Of a stretch of DNA of 64,000 nucleotides, positions 22,999 to 35,450 are shown in pieces. The translations under genes were made by a program, and so were the position numbers. A model generated the notes under the pieces. It ran no database searches. It was not told where the DNA came from and saw only the letters and a list, made by a program, of their open reading frames with translations. Numbering within the stretch: position 1 is the first letter of the stretch; each line of letters opens with the position of its first letter. The DNA is from Gamarada debralockiae (Eukaryota; Ascomycota; Leotiomycetes; Helotiales; Hyphodiscaceae): the NCBI GenBank assembly GCA_002803225.1, contig NXFV01001972.1, positions 1 through 64,000 on the forward strand, written 5' to 3'.

Positions 22999-24584
22999 TA
23001 TGACAAGATATAAGAAATATGTTGTTCGAGGCGTTCAAAGATGGACTGGGATGTCAATGATATTTGTACGATTAGAACTGTTGTTAGAAGCTACTCAAGC
23101 ATTTGCTCGGTGTAAATGGATCTTCGTACTTTTTACACTAGATTGAACCTTTTGAGCGTCTTTTACTCGATACTCGACCAGGCATTTGTAGCCGCAAGCA
23201 TGGATGCCCCGCCTTTTGATGTCCCTCTTTATGCTGGGTTTTGGGGATTTGAGTTTCTTGTCTCGATAGCCGCATGCATGGGAAACCTTGACCTGCAAGT
23301 CTATTTCTAGACGGGATGATGCAAATAGGCTGAAAGAGGGTTTCAGGGCGCAATTCTAGGACCAATTTCTATATTTCCCAGTGAACTACTAGACTGAATC
23401 CAATATGGGAATGAGACTCTCCATTATGGGGTGGGTGGCTACGAGTCACGTTGGGGGTTGTTCTCTTGTACAAGTACCTGTCACTAGACCCTCACTGACT
23501 CGATAGATAAACGGCTCGCCTCCTCCTTATGCAGCGCTCCCAACGCATCACCTCTATTTCAAACAACTTGGAAATCAACGCTCGTGATTCTGCAGCGCAA
23601 AACACGGTGATCTGTTCTTCACTGTCAGGTCCGTTACAGTACTCGAGGGCAGTGCAAAAATAAAAGAGACGGGCGTCTCAGGTCCTGTTCCCCTGCATGC
23701 TTCAGCTCTCGCCAGTGTCGCGTCATGTGTGTCTTTTCCAATAGTCAAGGGTCCGAGGGTCAGAAGAGAATTGAGGCGAAACTTGGGACTCGTCCATTGA
23801 TTACCAAGGCGTGAGTTTGAGTGATTGATGAGGCGGAAAGGTAAAGGATTTGGGATGACGGTGTTGATCGAGTGCGCAATGTGATGGCCCCTATTTTGAA
23901 AATGAATGGAAATACCTTCGTCGTATGACAATCATGAATAGCCACGGATTAAAAAGAATGTCCTCCAGGCCCAGGCCCAAGCCCACCCGCATCTTACTGT
24001 ACAGTATGTGTGCCACTCCCCATCGCTTGATTCGGAATGCACGAAATCGATCCTCCCCTCCGCCAAAACCTTGCCGCTGCGGACCCATTTTGACCCATGC
24101 ACCCGCCAGAAGTCTCGTTCGACGGACGCTGACTTCAACCTCCTCGACGAGACGTCCATCCTCGACGGAATGAGAAGAGGTTATCCATAACGATCGCCAA
24201 CGACCTTCATGAATTATAACGTGCAGCCTGTGATTAATATCCAAATTCTGCCATAACAACAATCCAACACGAAATCTTTATACCATCATCCGCCCTTCAA
24301 TTTCTATTCGCATGCGTCGTCTCCTTGGACGTCAGATCTTGGAGCGTTCTCTTTCAGCTCCCCATCAAAGGATATCTTTTGCCTCCACAATATACCCTTC
24401 ACAAGATTGAATCGAAAATATTGCAATATCGATGATCAGCAAAAGCTTCGGAAAACGAATTCCGTCCAAATCATTGTCTCGAGCGTAACCCTGACACCTC
24501 TATTTTACCGCGGCCATCGACCAGGCCACACCACGAAACTTTCCCAAAACAAGCCTCGAGTGTATATAAGACGCGAAGCCTTCG
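22999..24584. other. Intergenic region upstream of the F-box/WD40 gene
   Basis: No exon is supported. Short frames at 23116-23310 and, on the minus strand, 23575-24262 lack motifs. The last few hundred bases probably contain the promoter and 5' leader of the next gene. Confidence 0.5.
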
Positions 24585-26901
24585 ATGGACAAATACAGAC
24601 CTTTGAGTTTCACGGAGAGGAGGGCGTCGATGGTACTGAATGGCGAGGATGGCGAATTATCACCAACGCGAGCGACTTTGACCTTGAATACCAACACTAG
24701 CCATGTCAAACTTCCGCAGCGAGTCGAGAGAATTGGACAATCCTCCCGACCGCGAGGACCTCCCACACCCAACATGACCACCCCGTCGGCCGATCCAGAT
24801 TCTCCCACCCATTCGAGTCACGATCCTCCCCCACCCCCTACTCCTGCCGCGAGTCCAGGCCCCGATCATGAACAACCCGACTGGAGCGCGGCTGGGGATC
24901 AAGAAGACGTGTTTCTCAAGCAGATAAGATCGTACTTCATAAATAGATCGCATGCCGAACGGACGAGGATATTGGGCGATCTATTGAATCTGTGTACCAG
25001 CCAACAACTGAGCTTTGTGCGGCAATATGTTGACCCATTGCTCAAGAAAGATCCATTTACGAGTCTCCCGAATGAGATATGTTTACGTGTAGGTATACTT
25101 TTTTCACGATCTATGCATTTAGAAGCTGACAAGTCGCGCGTAGATTCTCTCCTGTATCGACGACCCGAAAGTGCTCGCGCGAGCATCACAAGTCTCAAAT
25201 CGATGGCGAGAATTATTAGCAGATGATGTTACATGGATGAAATTATGTGCCAAACATGATTATGGGAGGAGGATGTCTGAACACCACATGACTACACCTC
25301 CTTTCTCAACTTCTCGACCTCCACCGAACCCAATACAATCTACTAACTACTTCGAAAACGACCACGAAACACCCACCCACTCATTCCCTGGAGCAATGCC
25401 TGTTGTCCCTATGGTGCAATACAATTCACGAAGTTTCGACAGCGCAACCAGCTCGAATGCCATGAGACGACCAAAGATCCGATCTTACAAGTCACATTTC
25501 AAGCAACGCTATTTGGTAGAAACTGCTTGGAGGACCGCGGGGACACATATTCAGAAGCACATTACGCAGGATCAGGGTGTGGTGACGAGTCTGCATCTTA
25601 CGCCGAATTATATCGTGGTTGCGTTGGACAATGCGAAGATTCATGTGTTCAATACGGATGGTACTCAACAAAAGACTTTACAGGGGCATGTCATGGGCGT
25701 TTGGGCTATGGTTCCTTGGGATGATACCCTAGTTAGCGGAGGTTGTGATAGAGATGTGAGGGTGTGGGATATGTCTACTGGGTAAGATAGGAAGATATCC
25801 TGTGAGGAGGCTATGGGGCTAATATGATGTCAGTGAGAGTCTGCATACGCTACGAGGCCACACATCGACGGTCCGCTGCTTGAAGATGTCGGATTCGAGT
25901 ACTGCAATTTCGGGATCTAGAGACACAACGCTACGAGTTTGGGATATTAAAACGGGGCTTTGCAAGAATGTACTTGTGGGCCACCAAGCGAGCGTGAGAT
26001 GTCTCGAGATCAAGGGCGATATTGTGGTGTCTGGGAGCTACGACACTACGGCAAGAGTCTGGAGTATCTCGGAGGGAAGATGTTTACGGCAACTTCAGGG
26101 CCATTTCTCCCAGATCTATGCCATTGCTTTCGACGGCACGAGGATAGCAACTGGTAGTCTCGATACCAGCGTGAGAATATGGGATCCAAATAACGGGTAT
26201 GGTGTTTGAACGGGGATTGAACTCTTGCTAATGGTGATCAGATCCTGTCAGGCGATCCTCCAAGGGCACACTTCACTCGTCGGTCAATTACAAATGCGAG
26301 GCAATACACTTGTGACTGGTGGCTCCGATGGGTCTGTCCGAGTGTGGTCATTAGAAAAGATGGCACCGATCCACCGACTAGCAGCTCATGACAACAGCGT
26401 AACGTCATTACAATTCGACGATACTAGGGTAGTGAGCGGAGGAAGCGATGGAAGGGTCAAAGTATGGGATCTCAAGAGTGGGCAACTGGTCCGGGAGCTG
26501 TCATCGCCTGCTGATGCTGTGTGGCGAGTGGCTTTCGAAGAAGAAAAGTGCGTGATCATGGCTAGCAGGTCGAATAGGACGATCATGGAGGTATGTTCTT
26601 ACTTTCCACTTTAAAGATGCTTTACTTACGATGCTCCTTGAAGGTATGGTCATTTTCACCACCAGAAGACGTCCTCTACGAACGAGATCCCACTCTAGCT
26701 CAACGCATGCTCAACGCCCCTCCCGCGAGACCACTTAGTGCGGTCGAATATCGATCAACGGCTAGGGAGGACCAACCTATGACTGGACTTCTATCTCACG
26801 AAGCGGCGTATGCACAGGATGATATCGACATGGCAGATGCTGGGCCTTCCACAGCACCACCTCATGCTACTGGACCTACATTCTTCCATGAAGACGATTG
26901 A
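24585..26901 (+). CDS. F-box/WD40 protein, Cdc4/Fbw7-like SCF substrate receptor
   Basis: A 703-aa predicted substrate-recognition subunit of an SCF ubiquitin ligase. Five exons: 24585-25088, 25144-25781, 25834-26196, 26242-26590 and 26644-26901, all phase-consistent. The N-terminus is Pro/Ser-rich. The F-box (SLPNEICLR, then ILSCIDDPKVLARASQVSNR, WRELL) spans residues about 158-205 and is split by intron 1. A spacer with HFKQRYLVETAWRT follows. WD40 repeats run from about 313 to 620, with typical ends such as VRVWDMSTG, LRVWDIKTG, ARVWSISEG, VRIWDPNNG, VRVWSLEK and VKVWDLKSG. The acidic tail ends FFHEDD. The start at 24585 is the first in-frame ATG; 24633 is an alternative. The pattern resembles Cdc4/Pop/Fbw7 rather than Met30/SconB, but orthology needs a tree. 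Confidence 0.88.
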
Positions 26902-27877
26902 GCGGCCGAAACGGAGTGTTGGCTGTTCTCAGCACAACATGAAGAGCTAGACATCCATGACACCGTCCAGATTTATACAAGGGACAGGAATCCCACACGC
27001 ACAGCCACAGCACCCTCCTCCGCCTCCGCGATCTTTCTAGGATGAAAGGTCCCTGAGTGCATATACCCCGCATCAGCATTTGTCCGTCACTTCGTCTAAT
27101 TTGCATTTCCGGCGTTTGATATCCGTGGATTGAGAATTTGGCGTGTTCTGGCATTGGGCAGGCAGGGCATTATATCGATGGCATGGATGGAGTGGCATGG
27201 AAGATACCAAGGCGAAGATATGGTTGGGAATAGAGAAGGACATGTGGTATAGCATTTTGGCAGGATTAAGATTTGAAATTGGGAATTGCATTAGCGTTGA
27301 ATCGTTGATTTGGGATGAAGAATTGAAGATATTCAAATCTTGAATGTGTGTTGATGATGTGTAAGATGCTGTGATGATATGAACGATCTAAGCTCGGATA
27401 TTCCACGTTTCACATTGAGTGTGTCAATTGTTCACTTAGGGTGAGGGATCCAATATCTAGAATGCGAACATGGCCTCCTAATTGCCCAGAAGAAATAAGG
27501 AATTCGAGGAGAGCTTCATTACAGCGACCAGTGGCTCAATGCAAGGAGAACATTGATACCTCAATTGTTCACTCGACGTGAGAGATTCAAAATCTAGAAT
27601 TCTGGGCATCAATCCTGGCATAGGTTCTAATCGCTCACAAGAAATGAAGCTCTCAAAATCTGGATCTTGGATTACAATTCTCAAGTACAGAAACGGATTC
27701 GACGGTGGTTAACTTCGGTGAATGACCACGTGATATCGGGAAAGCTTTCAACGAAGCTAGTCCCAACCTGGCTTAGAAGTTTGTCAACCAACGATCCAAC
27801 AATCTTCACTCCGAAGCTTCGTCGAGAGATTACTTCCCGTCGTTCTCCATCCTTCATTCCTTTCCACAACCACAACC
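26902..27877. other. Intergenic region upstream of PDA1
   Basis: No coding exon. It holds the F-box gene's 3' UTR and the PDA1 promoter. The promoter half contains a diverged direct duplication, listed separately. Confidence 0.5.
27424..27610. repeat. Diverged direct repeat in the PDA1 upstream region
   Basis: TCAATTGTTCACT occurs at 27424-27436 and again at 27561-27573, each followed by a G(T)GAG(A/G)GAT(T/C)CAA...ATCTAGAAT segment, a period of 137 bp. It looks like a tandem duplication that has since diverged. Confidence 0.65.
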
Positions 27878-29336
27878 ATGTTCTCGCGGGCACTGAGGAC
27901 GAGCCGTACGGCACCTCTGCGCAGCAATGCATTCTCAAGAGCAGCTCTGGTGAAGAGAACTGTTACCACAGATGCCGCGAGTGCTCACGCCGATAAAGAT
28001 GCTGTTCCAACGGTACGGTTTTGCTTTTCCAGGACAACCCCCGAGTCAATTGGAAAGACCATAGCTTGCTAATGGTATTGGAATTGCAGGAAGATGATAA
28101 ACCATTCTCCGTCCACCTTTCCGACGAATCCTTCGAGACTTACGAGCTCGACCCCCCTTCATACACTCTGGACACCACGAAGAAGGAATTGAAGCAGATG
28201 TACTACGACATGGTTTCCGTCCGGTGCATTCCCCTCCATATTCCTACAAATTATAAGCCCAATGGCACAACCAGCTGACTCGGTCTTGCAAATTTACAGT
28301 CGTATGGAAATGGCCGCAGACAGACTCTACAAAGAGAAGAAAATCCGCGGGTTCTGCCATCTTTCTACTGGCCAAGAAGCCGTCGCCGTCGGTATAGAAC
28401 ACTCCCTCACCAAAGAAGACGACATCATCACCGCCTACCGTTGCCACGGCTTCGCTCTCATGCGCGGCGCTTCCGTCAAATCCATCATTGGCGAGTTGCT
28501 CGGTCGCCGGGGGGGTATTGCTTACGGCAAGGGTGGCTCTATGCACATGTTTGCTAAAGGCTTCTATGGTGGTAACGGTATTGTCGGAGCTCAGGTCCCA
28601 GTCGGTGCTGGATTGGCTTTTGCGCATAAGTACAATGGCAACAACAATACCACGGTTGCGTTGTACGGTGATGGAGCTTCCAATCAGGGACAAGTCTTTG
28701 AGGCGTTCAACATGGCGAAATTGTGGAACTTGCCTGTCTTGTTCGGTTGCGAGAGTATGTTTGATTTCTTGGTCTTCTCTAAATCCCCGCTGGTTACTCG
28801 GGGTCAATGCTGACTTGGATGCTCCTCCAGACAACAAATATGGTATGGGAACCGCAGCCAACCGCTCCTCAGCTATCACCGACTACTACAAGCGCGGCCA
28901 ATACATCCCCGGTCTCAAAGTGAACGGAATGGACGTTCTCGCCGTAAAGGCAGCCGTCGCCTACGGCAAAGCCTACACAGCCGCCGGCCACGGCCCCTTG
29001 GTCCTCGAATACGTGACCTACCGCTACGGAGGCCACTCCATGTCGGACCCCGGAACCACTTACCGAACCCGCGAGGAAATCCAACGCATGCGCTCGACGC
29101 AAGATCCCATCGCTGGTCTCAAGCAGAAGCTTATCGAATGGAACGTTACCACCGAGGAGGAGCTCAAGGCTATTGACAAGGATGCACGAACGGCGGTCGA
29201 TAAGGAGGTTGCGGAGGCTGAGGCTATGCCTCCGCCTGATGCTACGCCGCAGATTTTGTTTGAGGATATCTATGTTAGGGGGAGCGAGCCGCAGTTTATG
29301 AGGGGACGGACGCTGGATGAGAATTATTACTACTAG
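27878..29336 (+). CDS. pda1: Pyruvate dehydrogenase E1 component, alpha subunit, mitochondrial
   Basis: The thiamine-diphosphate-dependent E1 alpha subunit that decarboxylates pyruvate in the mitochondrial matrix, working with E1 beta, E2 and E3. Exons 27878-28012, 28090-28223, 28300-28754 and 28831-29336 give 409 aa. The N-terminus ([19 protein letters not shown]) is a typical mitochondrial presequence rich in Arg and Ser. Landmarks are [20 protein letters not shown], the ThDP-binding stretch [19 protein letters not shown] (about 211-230) with NNKYGMGT, and the phospho-loop [20 protein letters not shown] (about 302-322) where PDH kinases act on serine. Intron junctions split CG|T at residue 90 and GAG A|AC before NNKYG. 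Length and motifs match the family completely. Confidence 0.95.
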
Positions 29337-30943
29337 TGGTGGCTCTGCTGGTGGGTGTGTATAGTAGGTTGGGTGAACGGGGCTTTTTCATAGATGCGGC
29401 TATTGGCGGTTAATGAATGAGCTTATACCCAATCGCCTTCCTTACTCTCTTTTAATCCTGCAAAAGCTATCGATATCCCCAAGTGGTTCTTCCCCAGCCT
29501 TGTGAATTGCATGCCTCGCAATTCCTACCTCGCATTCATACCCGTTAGCCAACTATAAAATCCCGAAGGCGTTCTGATTCTTAACCCCATCAACTTTGAA
29601 CCTGGAACTTTCACACTCCCTACGCCACATACCCCAAATCCATATCCCCCAAACCACCCAAACCACCAAAGCCACAACCCCTTCCCTCAGCCACACGGCC
29701 AATTCAAATCTACCCTCGGAAAAACGTGTATATGTACAAGTACTTGTACAATACGCCCAATGTCGTTGTCGAATATTTTCTCGTTGTCGTTGTCGTTCCT
29801 GTTGTCGCATCGCTCTCGAACTCCAAATCCCCTCCGCCATCTCGGACCCGGATACACCGATCTCCTCCACGTTATTTTTTTGTTGAGTCGACTAACAAGT
29901 ACTGCAGTGCCTCATAGAGGACTCATAGAAGATTTTGGGATGCTCAGAGAATATTTCACCCGCGAAATGGTTGTTCAAGAATTAGGAATGCTTAGCATTG
30001 TCATATATATTCCGTGGGTTGTGCGCAAGATGGCATTGACGAGCACAGTAGGTTCAAAATGACTAGTTTGATGCTCTGAGTTAGAGAAGCTTGGAATCAA
30101 GCCGGCAAGCCTACGGGAAGGAATGGGCTTGATAGGTCTGGTTCTTCAAGCCGTGAAGCATCAGAAGCACGCCAAGCTTTTTTGACTCCCCCATCGCACG
30201 ATATCTCGTGCCGTAGACGACGTTTCAATTATCTCAGAGCGGCATGGAAGTAAAGAGAGAGGACGATACTTGCGAGCTTGGGTGTGCATTTTGAGCTCGC
30301 AGTTTGGATGGACTCTCCGACCGTTGAAGTATCTCCAGTTTTGGTTCCTGCAGCTCTGAGCCAGAAGCCTTGTACGTCGCAGGCTTTAGTATGCTTTTGT
30401 CGTCTAGGCTTTTACCGTTGTCGTTCCCCTTTCGCAGTTGATTCATTTCAGAGCCCAAGCTCCTATTTTGCCGCAAAATTCGCTTGTACTGCACTTGTAC
30501 AGTACAAATACCACAGTACAGCTTCCAAAGAAATTGCTCAATATCCCCCACCCTGCTGGTGCTGAAGGAACCAGGAGAACGTTCAAGGACAAAGTGTGCC
30601 AGTTCACCAAACCAACATCCGTTTATTTAGAGAACCAGCTTCGACTCTTCTTCTATCAATCAATATATACGAGAAATCACACCACCATAAACACAGTTAG
30701 TCTTACTGACAGAAAAAAGGTGTGAGTCCCCTATGCATTCTAACAAGATAAATTTCAACAGTTGTTGGGCTGTTTTAGTGACTGATTTGTTGAACAAGAG
30801 TCTTTTTCTCCACGGCAGAAGGGATCTGGAAGAGGTTCCCTTATCTGAAGTCGGTATGACACCCTCCCTCTTTACCTCTTAGCCTTCAGTATATACCCGT
30901 TGCACACCTCGAGAAGTGGCTCTCCTATTTCCAACTCTGTACA

Positions 30944-31297
30944 ATGCCTTCTAAAGAGGTTTTGGAACCATTATCCATGGCCTCAATAGGTTCAAATAGA
31001 CATGATTACCACAAAGAACATATCGTAAGGCTGCTGCAAGCTAGTATGGAATCAACCTATTGCTTAGATAGGTGCCTCCGGAATCGATCTCTTCCGGCTG
31101 AGAATCCACCATCTGACATCCAAGGCAATGTTCTTGAAGCTGCTGGCTACGCTTATGCCGGGTGCCATGCTCAGGCCAGTGGCAAGAGTACTGAACACTT
31201 TCTTTCCCTGTTCCCCAATTATACCATGCTTTTCATACATGAGGATGGTGATCTGCAATCAGGCCAACGGTTATCAAGAAGCAGACAAGTCCCGTAG
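30944..31297 (+). CDS. Possible small protein of unknown function
   Basis: A 117-codon ATG frame (MPSKEVLEPLSMASIGSNRH...) with mixed composition and no signal peptide, membrane helix or known motif. A leader with a possible intron lies upstream. Evidence is only its length in a region of low coding density; it may be a chance frame. Confidence 0.25.
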   Translation: MPSKEVLEPLSMASIGSNRHDYHKEHIVRLLQASMESTYCLDRCLRNRSLPAENPPSDIQGNVLEAAGYAYAGCHAQASGKSTEHFLSLFPNYTMLFIHEDGDLQSGQRLSRSRQVP

Positions 31298-32135
31298 TAA
31301 ATAATCTAACGAGTTATCGCCTTCGTTGAAATGAAATAGCGTTTGGGTATACAGTGTCATGCATATTGAATGTATGATGAGAAGAAGCTGCTCTAACACA
31401 TTTCATGACAAAATGTAGCATGAAGGTAGGGCTGTGAACCAGCAGATAAAAAAAGACAAGAAGCATGAACTCACAAGGTGGTGTCTTGGGTTTAACAGTC
31501 ATTTTGCAGCAAAACCGTGGAACTTGTCGCTGATATTACACTGTGAGTGCTCGGCGACCCAGAAGGCTCATTGCCTTCAACGCGATGGCAATCAGAAATT
31601 ACGATAGGGGCGGTTGATGGAGCGGGTTTCTCGGAGGCATTGGGACAACAAGTCGATCCGCATCACCCAAGGGAACAAAGACATACGAAGAAGGGGCGGC
31701 CATGCTCAAGAATGAATCATTAGTAGCTGAAATTAAATCGTAATATCAATATCATTTGGGGAACATCGAGTACTAAATACTTGATATTCGTACCTGATAA
31801 GCCAGCCCCCACCCACGTTCGGAGCCGCACTCCAGTGAGATTTCAGCCCTACCTGACGAGGCCCGGCTGTGCAACATTGGGAGGGCAGCCTGACCCCAAA
31901 TAGGAATTATAGCCTCACTAAAATAGCAAAATCCTGATCTCGAGTGGTCTGCAGTTTTAAGTGTGGCACCAGCCATATGTGGCGTTAAAACAATACCCAA
32001 TGAATAGCCATCACAAGGCATGCACTTGGCAGGGCGAACGGACGCATGGGGAATTCAAAACTTCGATCTGAAATGGTCCCCGCTCTCAGATGGGGACAAT
32101 TCATTTTCATTGTATTTGATTGGGTAGTTTTGGGA

Positions 32136-32368
32136 GGGGCTCCGCAACTCTTTGCAAGAAGCAAGCATGCGAGGATGCGTCTCGAATGTCGAAGACGAAA
32201 GCTTCCTCACCTCCACCGTGATAGAATCAATGCCAATAGAACACACTTGGGAATGCCAAAAATGCGCTGTTGCATGTTGCCGCATGTGGGCGCCGCAACT
32301 ATTTGCAAATGCACACCTCCACCATCGCAAATTCGATACAAATAGAACATATCGGCACACCTAGAATG
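32136..32368. repeat. Diverged tandem repeat unit
   Basis: CCGCAACT(C/A)TTTGCAA occurs near 32141 and 32292; each is followed by CACCTCCACC and then (C/A)AATAGAACA(C/T)A ... GAATGC (to 32257 and 32367). The second copy lacks about 48 bp of the first. A third, weaker echo (GAATGCCAA...CAATAGAA) is near 32480. Confidence 0.5.
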
Positions 32369-33081
32369 CACATTGATTCTCGTTGCTCGTACTATTACTA
32401 AAGGGCAAATGAAATACGGTCGAGAAAGCGCAGAGGCGGCGAACGCTCTGAAACTTTCCAGCATCCAAAAGATCAAAATTGAATGCCAAACGTCCAATAG
32501 AAACCACTGCAATCGAGGTTCTCATCGACGCTCAACTCTGAACTCGGGTTTTCCAGACTTCGTGACTCTATGGCCTCGTGTAAGAAGAAAATAGTTGCGC
32601 AACATTATATTATGAGGGATCAAATGTAAGCTGATGGGACTATGTTCTTACAATATGTGATTACTGAATAAAAGAAGGCTCAGGGGAGCGTTAGCGAGTG
32701 CGAAGTTTCCCCCCACTCTCTGTCTGATCCTTCAGTAATGTTATCATGAGAGCTGATGTCCCAGATTTCAAGTTCGGGTTGAGTGAATGTGAACAGGAAA
32801 CACGCATTTTCTCGAAGGTTTTCGATACTTCTTCCGTCGATTCGACGACTGTTACACCCCTTCACAGCACTGGGTCAACTCGACCACAGAGATGGATTAA
32901 GATGTTTTTATTCCAAACGTACAAGGTAAAACAGGCCTCGAGATCATCTTACTTTATCCATGCAGAAAGAAGTTGTTCGCCGTAGATGTAAATGCTTTCC
33001 CTCCCCCCAACGCCATACCATCCACCCATATCCCACGCTTCCGGAACGCCGCTCAAATGCCCACCCATGCATCCCCTCAAC

Positions 33082-34149
33082 TCAATCCCCATTACTCATC
33101 ATCTTACTCCTATACTCATCCTTCCACTCCTTACCAGCCTCCTTTCGCTCGACACTCTCTTCCTCGTACAAAATGTAGTCGTCTTCTCCCAGCTGACTTG
33201 TTTCTTCCCAGAGCTTCTCAAACTCCCGATCCTCGCCCCCTAACGGAACAGCCCAGATATGTTCTCGTAATCTCTTATGACGCTCCCGATCCTCCTCAAT
33301 ACGCTGCTCAATCTGCTTCTTATCCAAGCGGGCATAATTCCCATTCGTCCTTGTTTTTTCCCTCGGCGTATTCTTGAGACTCCCTCCATCTATCCCACCC
33401 ATCTCAACATCGCCGCCATTCAGCGGACTCGACAACCCAACAGCATCAGGTAGCGTATCTCTCTCCTTCAGACATTCCTCGATTTCGGCGACGGTTTGAG
33501 CGAGCAAGAATTGTTTGGCTTGTAGGCCTTGGAGGACTTTGCGTACGACTTTCACGTTGGCGGCGCCGGAACCGTCTTCGGGTGCTACGGCGTCGACGAC
33601 TCGAAGGATGTCTCGCTGCATCATGCGTACGTAATCGTGGTGGTTTTCGCGGGCCGCCATGTCGCAGAGGTGTTCGATGAAGTACATTATGTTTGCGCGG
33701 TTGTTCATGGAGTTCTATTCTTGTATTTAGCACTGTTCTTCTTGCTCGAGGAGAGTTCAGGTCCTGAAAGCAAGGACTGGCAATAGAATATGTAAACTTA
33801 CTCTCTCCAACTGCTCCAAAATACAACTATGCAAATCCTCATCCATATCCCGATATTTGACAGCATACTGAGCGGCCTTATTCGCACTCGTAACACTGGC
33901 ATTCAAATGCTGCAGGTGCTGGGTAAAGCGAATGCGAACCTCGAAGGGATCCATAGCTCCTTTCTTCGACGGCTTGCCGTGGCCACGATCCGGAATGGGT
34001 ATACTCTTGCAATTCTTGTCTATCGATGGAGAATCATGTTGTGAGCCTGGGCTGGGGGACAAAGGGTTGTAGAGTTTCGGAGGTTTGGAGGACGAGGGTT
34101 TCGAGGGAGTGAGGTCTGTGGATTGACGAGGCCCGCTGCGGGACGACAT
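33082..34149 (-). CDS. ctk3: CTD kinase subunit gamma (Ctk3-like)
   Basis: A subunit of the CTDK-I kinase that phosphorylates Ser2 of the RNA polymerase II C-terminal domain. Exons 33802-34149 and 33082-33714 (intron 33715-33801, phase 0) give 326 aa. After a Pro/Ser-rich N-terminus, the CID-like domain begins at DPFEVRIRFTQHLQHLNAS and continues through AAQYAVKYRDMDEDLHSCIL, across the intron into NSMNNRANIMYFIEHLCDMA. The C-terminal part holds the Ctk3-specific region (RLDKKQIEQRIEEDRERHKR, EHIWAVP, WEE) and an acidic-basic tail. It is divergent from the proline biosynthesis gene with 176 bp between start codons, so the two share a promoter region. Confidence 0.88.
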
Positions 34150-34325
34150 TTTGCTTGGGGTATATCGAGCCTAAGCCGCTTTAGGTCGAGGAAAGAGCGG
34201 TCGGAGATGGCAGAATTGGACTTTTTGTTCTGCCCTTGCTCTCAGCTTTACTAGCCTTGTCGCAGACAGCCTCTTCATACCAAATTCTTGTATCTAGTAA
34301 AATACCTTACTTACCTTCGTTCAAG

Positions 34326-35450
34326 ATGTTCGCAAACGGATCAATTGGGAAAGATAGCTCGCCTGAAATGACGTTGACGGTTCTTGGTTGTGGTATGTTC
34401 CTGGTCGTGTGAGGTTGAAAGTTCAAGCTGTCGCAACCCGCTTTCAAATACTGCTCGTGTGCCAAAGGTGAATGGAACAAACGGCTAATATTTCACTTTC
34501 TGCACCTAGGTACTATGGGAATCGCCATACTCTCGGGTATCCTCTCATCACTCTACGAACTTCAATCTCCCAAGAACCCGCTCCTGTCGCAAGCTGCCTC
34601 CGGCACGTCAACACCTGCTACAGAGGAAATTCCTGCCCGTCTCCCATCACGCTTTATTGCTTGCGTACGAAGACCTGAGTCTGCGAAGAAAGTCAAGTCG
34701 GCGCTGGTGGGTCACTTGAAGGTCGTCAAGATCGTGCAAAATGACAACGTCAATGCGGTTACAGAGGGAGATGTTGTCTTACTGGGCTGTAAGCCATACA
34801 TGGTGAACGACATCCTCGCCGAAGAAGGTATGAAGGAGGCACTGAAAGGGAAGCTGTTGATCAGTATATGCGCTGGTGTCCCAGTCACCCAGATCGAGCA
34901 AGCCTTATACGGAGAGGTCTCAAATGGTGACCCAGAGAAAGACGGAAAATGCAGAGTGGTCCGCGCAATGCCCAACACCGCGAGTGGGATCAGAGAATCC
35001 ATGACCGTAATTGCCACCTCCGTCCCTCCTCTCTCAGCCGACACCTCAGCGCTCGTAACATGGATCTTCAAGCGCATTGGCGATGTCGTCCACCTCCCAG
35101 CCAGCACGATGGATGCTTCCACAGCACTCTGTGGTTCCGGCCCAGCGTTCTTCGCGCTCATGCTCGAAGCCGCCATTGATGGTGCCGTTGCTATGGGATT
35201 ACCAAGAGCAGAAGCACAACGCATGGCTGCGCAGACGATGAGGGGTGCTGCTGGTTTGGTCTTAGCTGGGGAACACCCTGCTCTACTGAGAGATAAGGTT
35301 TCCACGCCTGGAGGATGCACGATTGGTGGGCTCCTAATTTTGGAGGAGGGGAGGGTAAGGGGTACGGTTGCGAGGGCGGTGAGAGAGGCTACTGTTGTTG
35401 CAAGCCAGCTTGGGAAAGGCGTTCAGGGTGTTAATGGGACAAGATTCTAG
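34326..35450 (+). CDS. pro3: Pyrroline-5-carboxylate reductase
   Basis: Catalyses the last step of proline synthesis, NAD(P)H-dependent reduction of pyrroline-5-carboxylate. Exons 34326-34392 and 34510-35450 (intron of 117 nt, phase 1) give 335 aa. The intron falls in the dinucleotide-binding glycine motif VLGCGTMGIAILSGIL (residues 19-34). Other landmarks: VLLGCKPYMVNDIL, the MPNTASGI loop, and the C-terminal signature STPGGCTIGGLLILEEGRV (about 284-302), the P5CR family pattern. No targeting peptide is obvious, in line with a cytosolic enzyme. Divergent from CTK3. Confidence 0.93.

Larger units (their letters stand above)
29337..33081. other. 3.7-kb stretch with no secure gene
   Basis: Between PDA1 and CTK3, both ending here. 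There are CA-rich and CGTTGT-rich simple-sequence tracts near 29640-29810, a 117-codon open frame at 30944-31297 and a degenerate repeat near 32136-32368. Nothing else recognisable. Confidence 0.5.
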
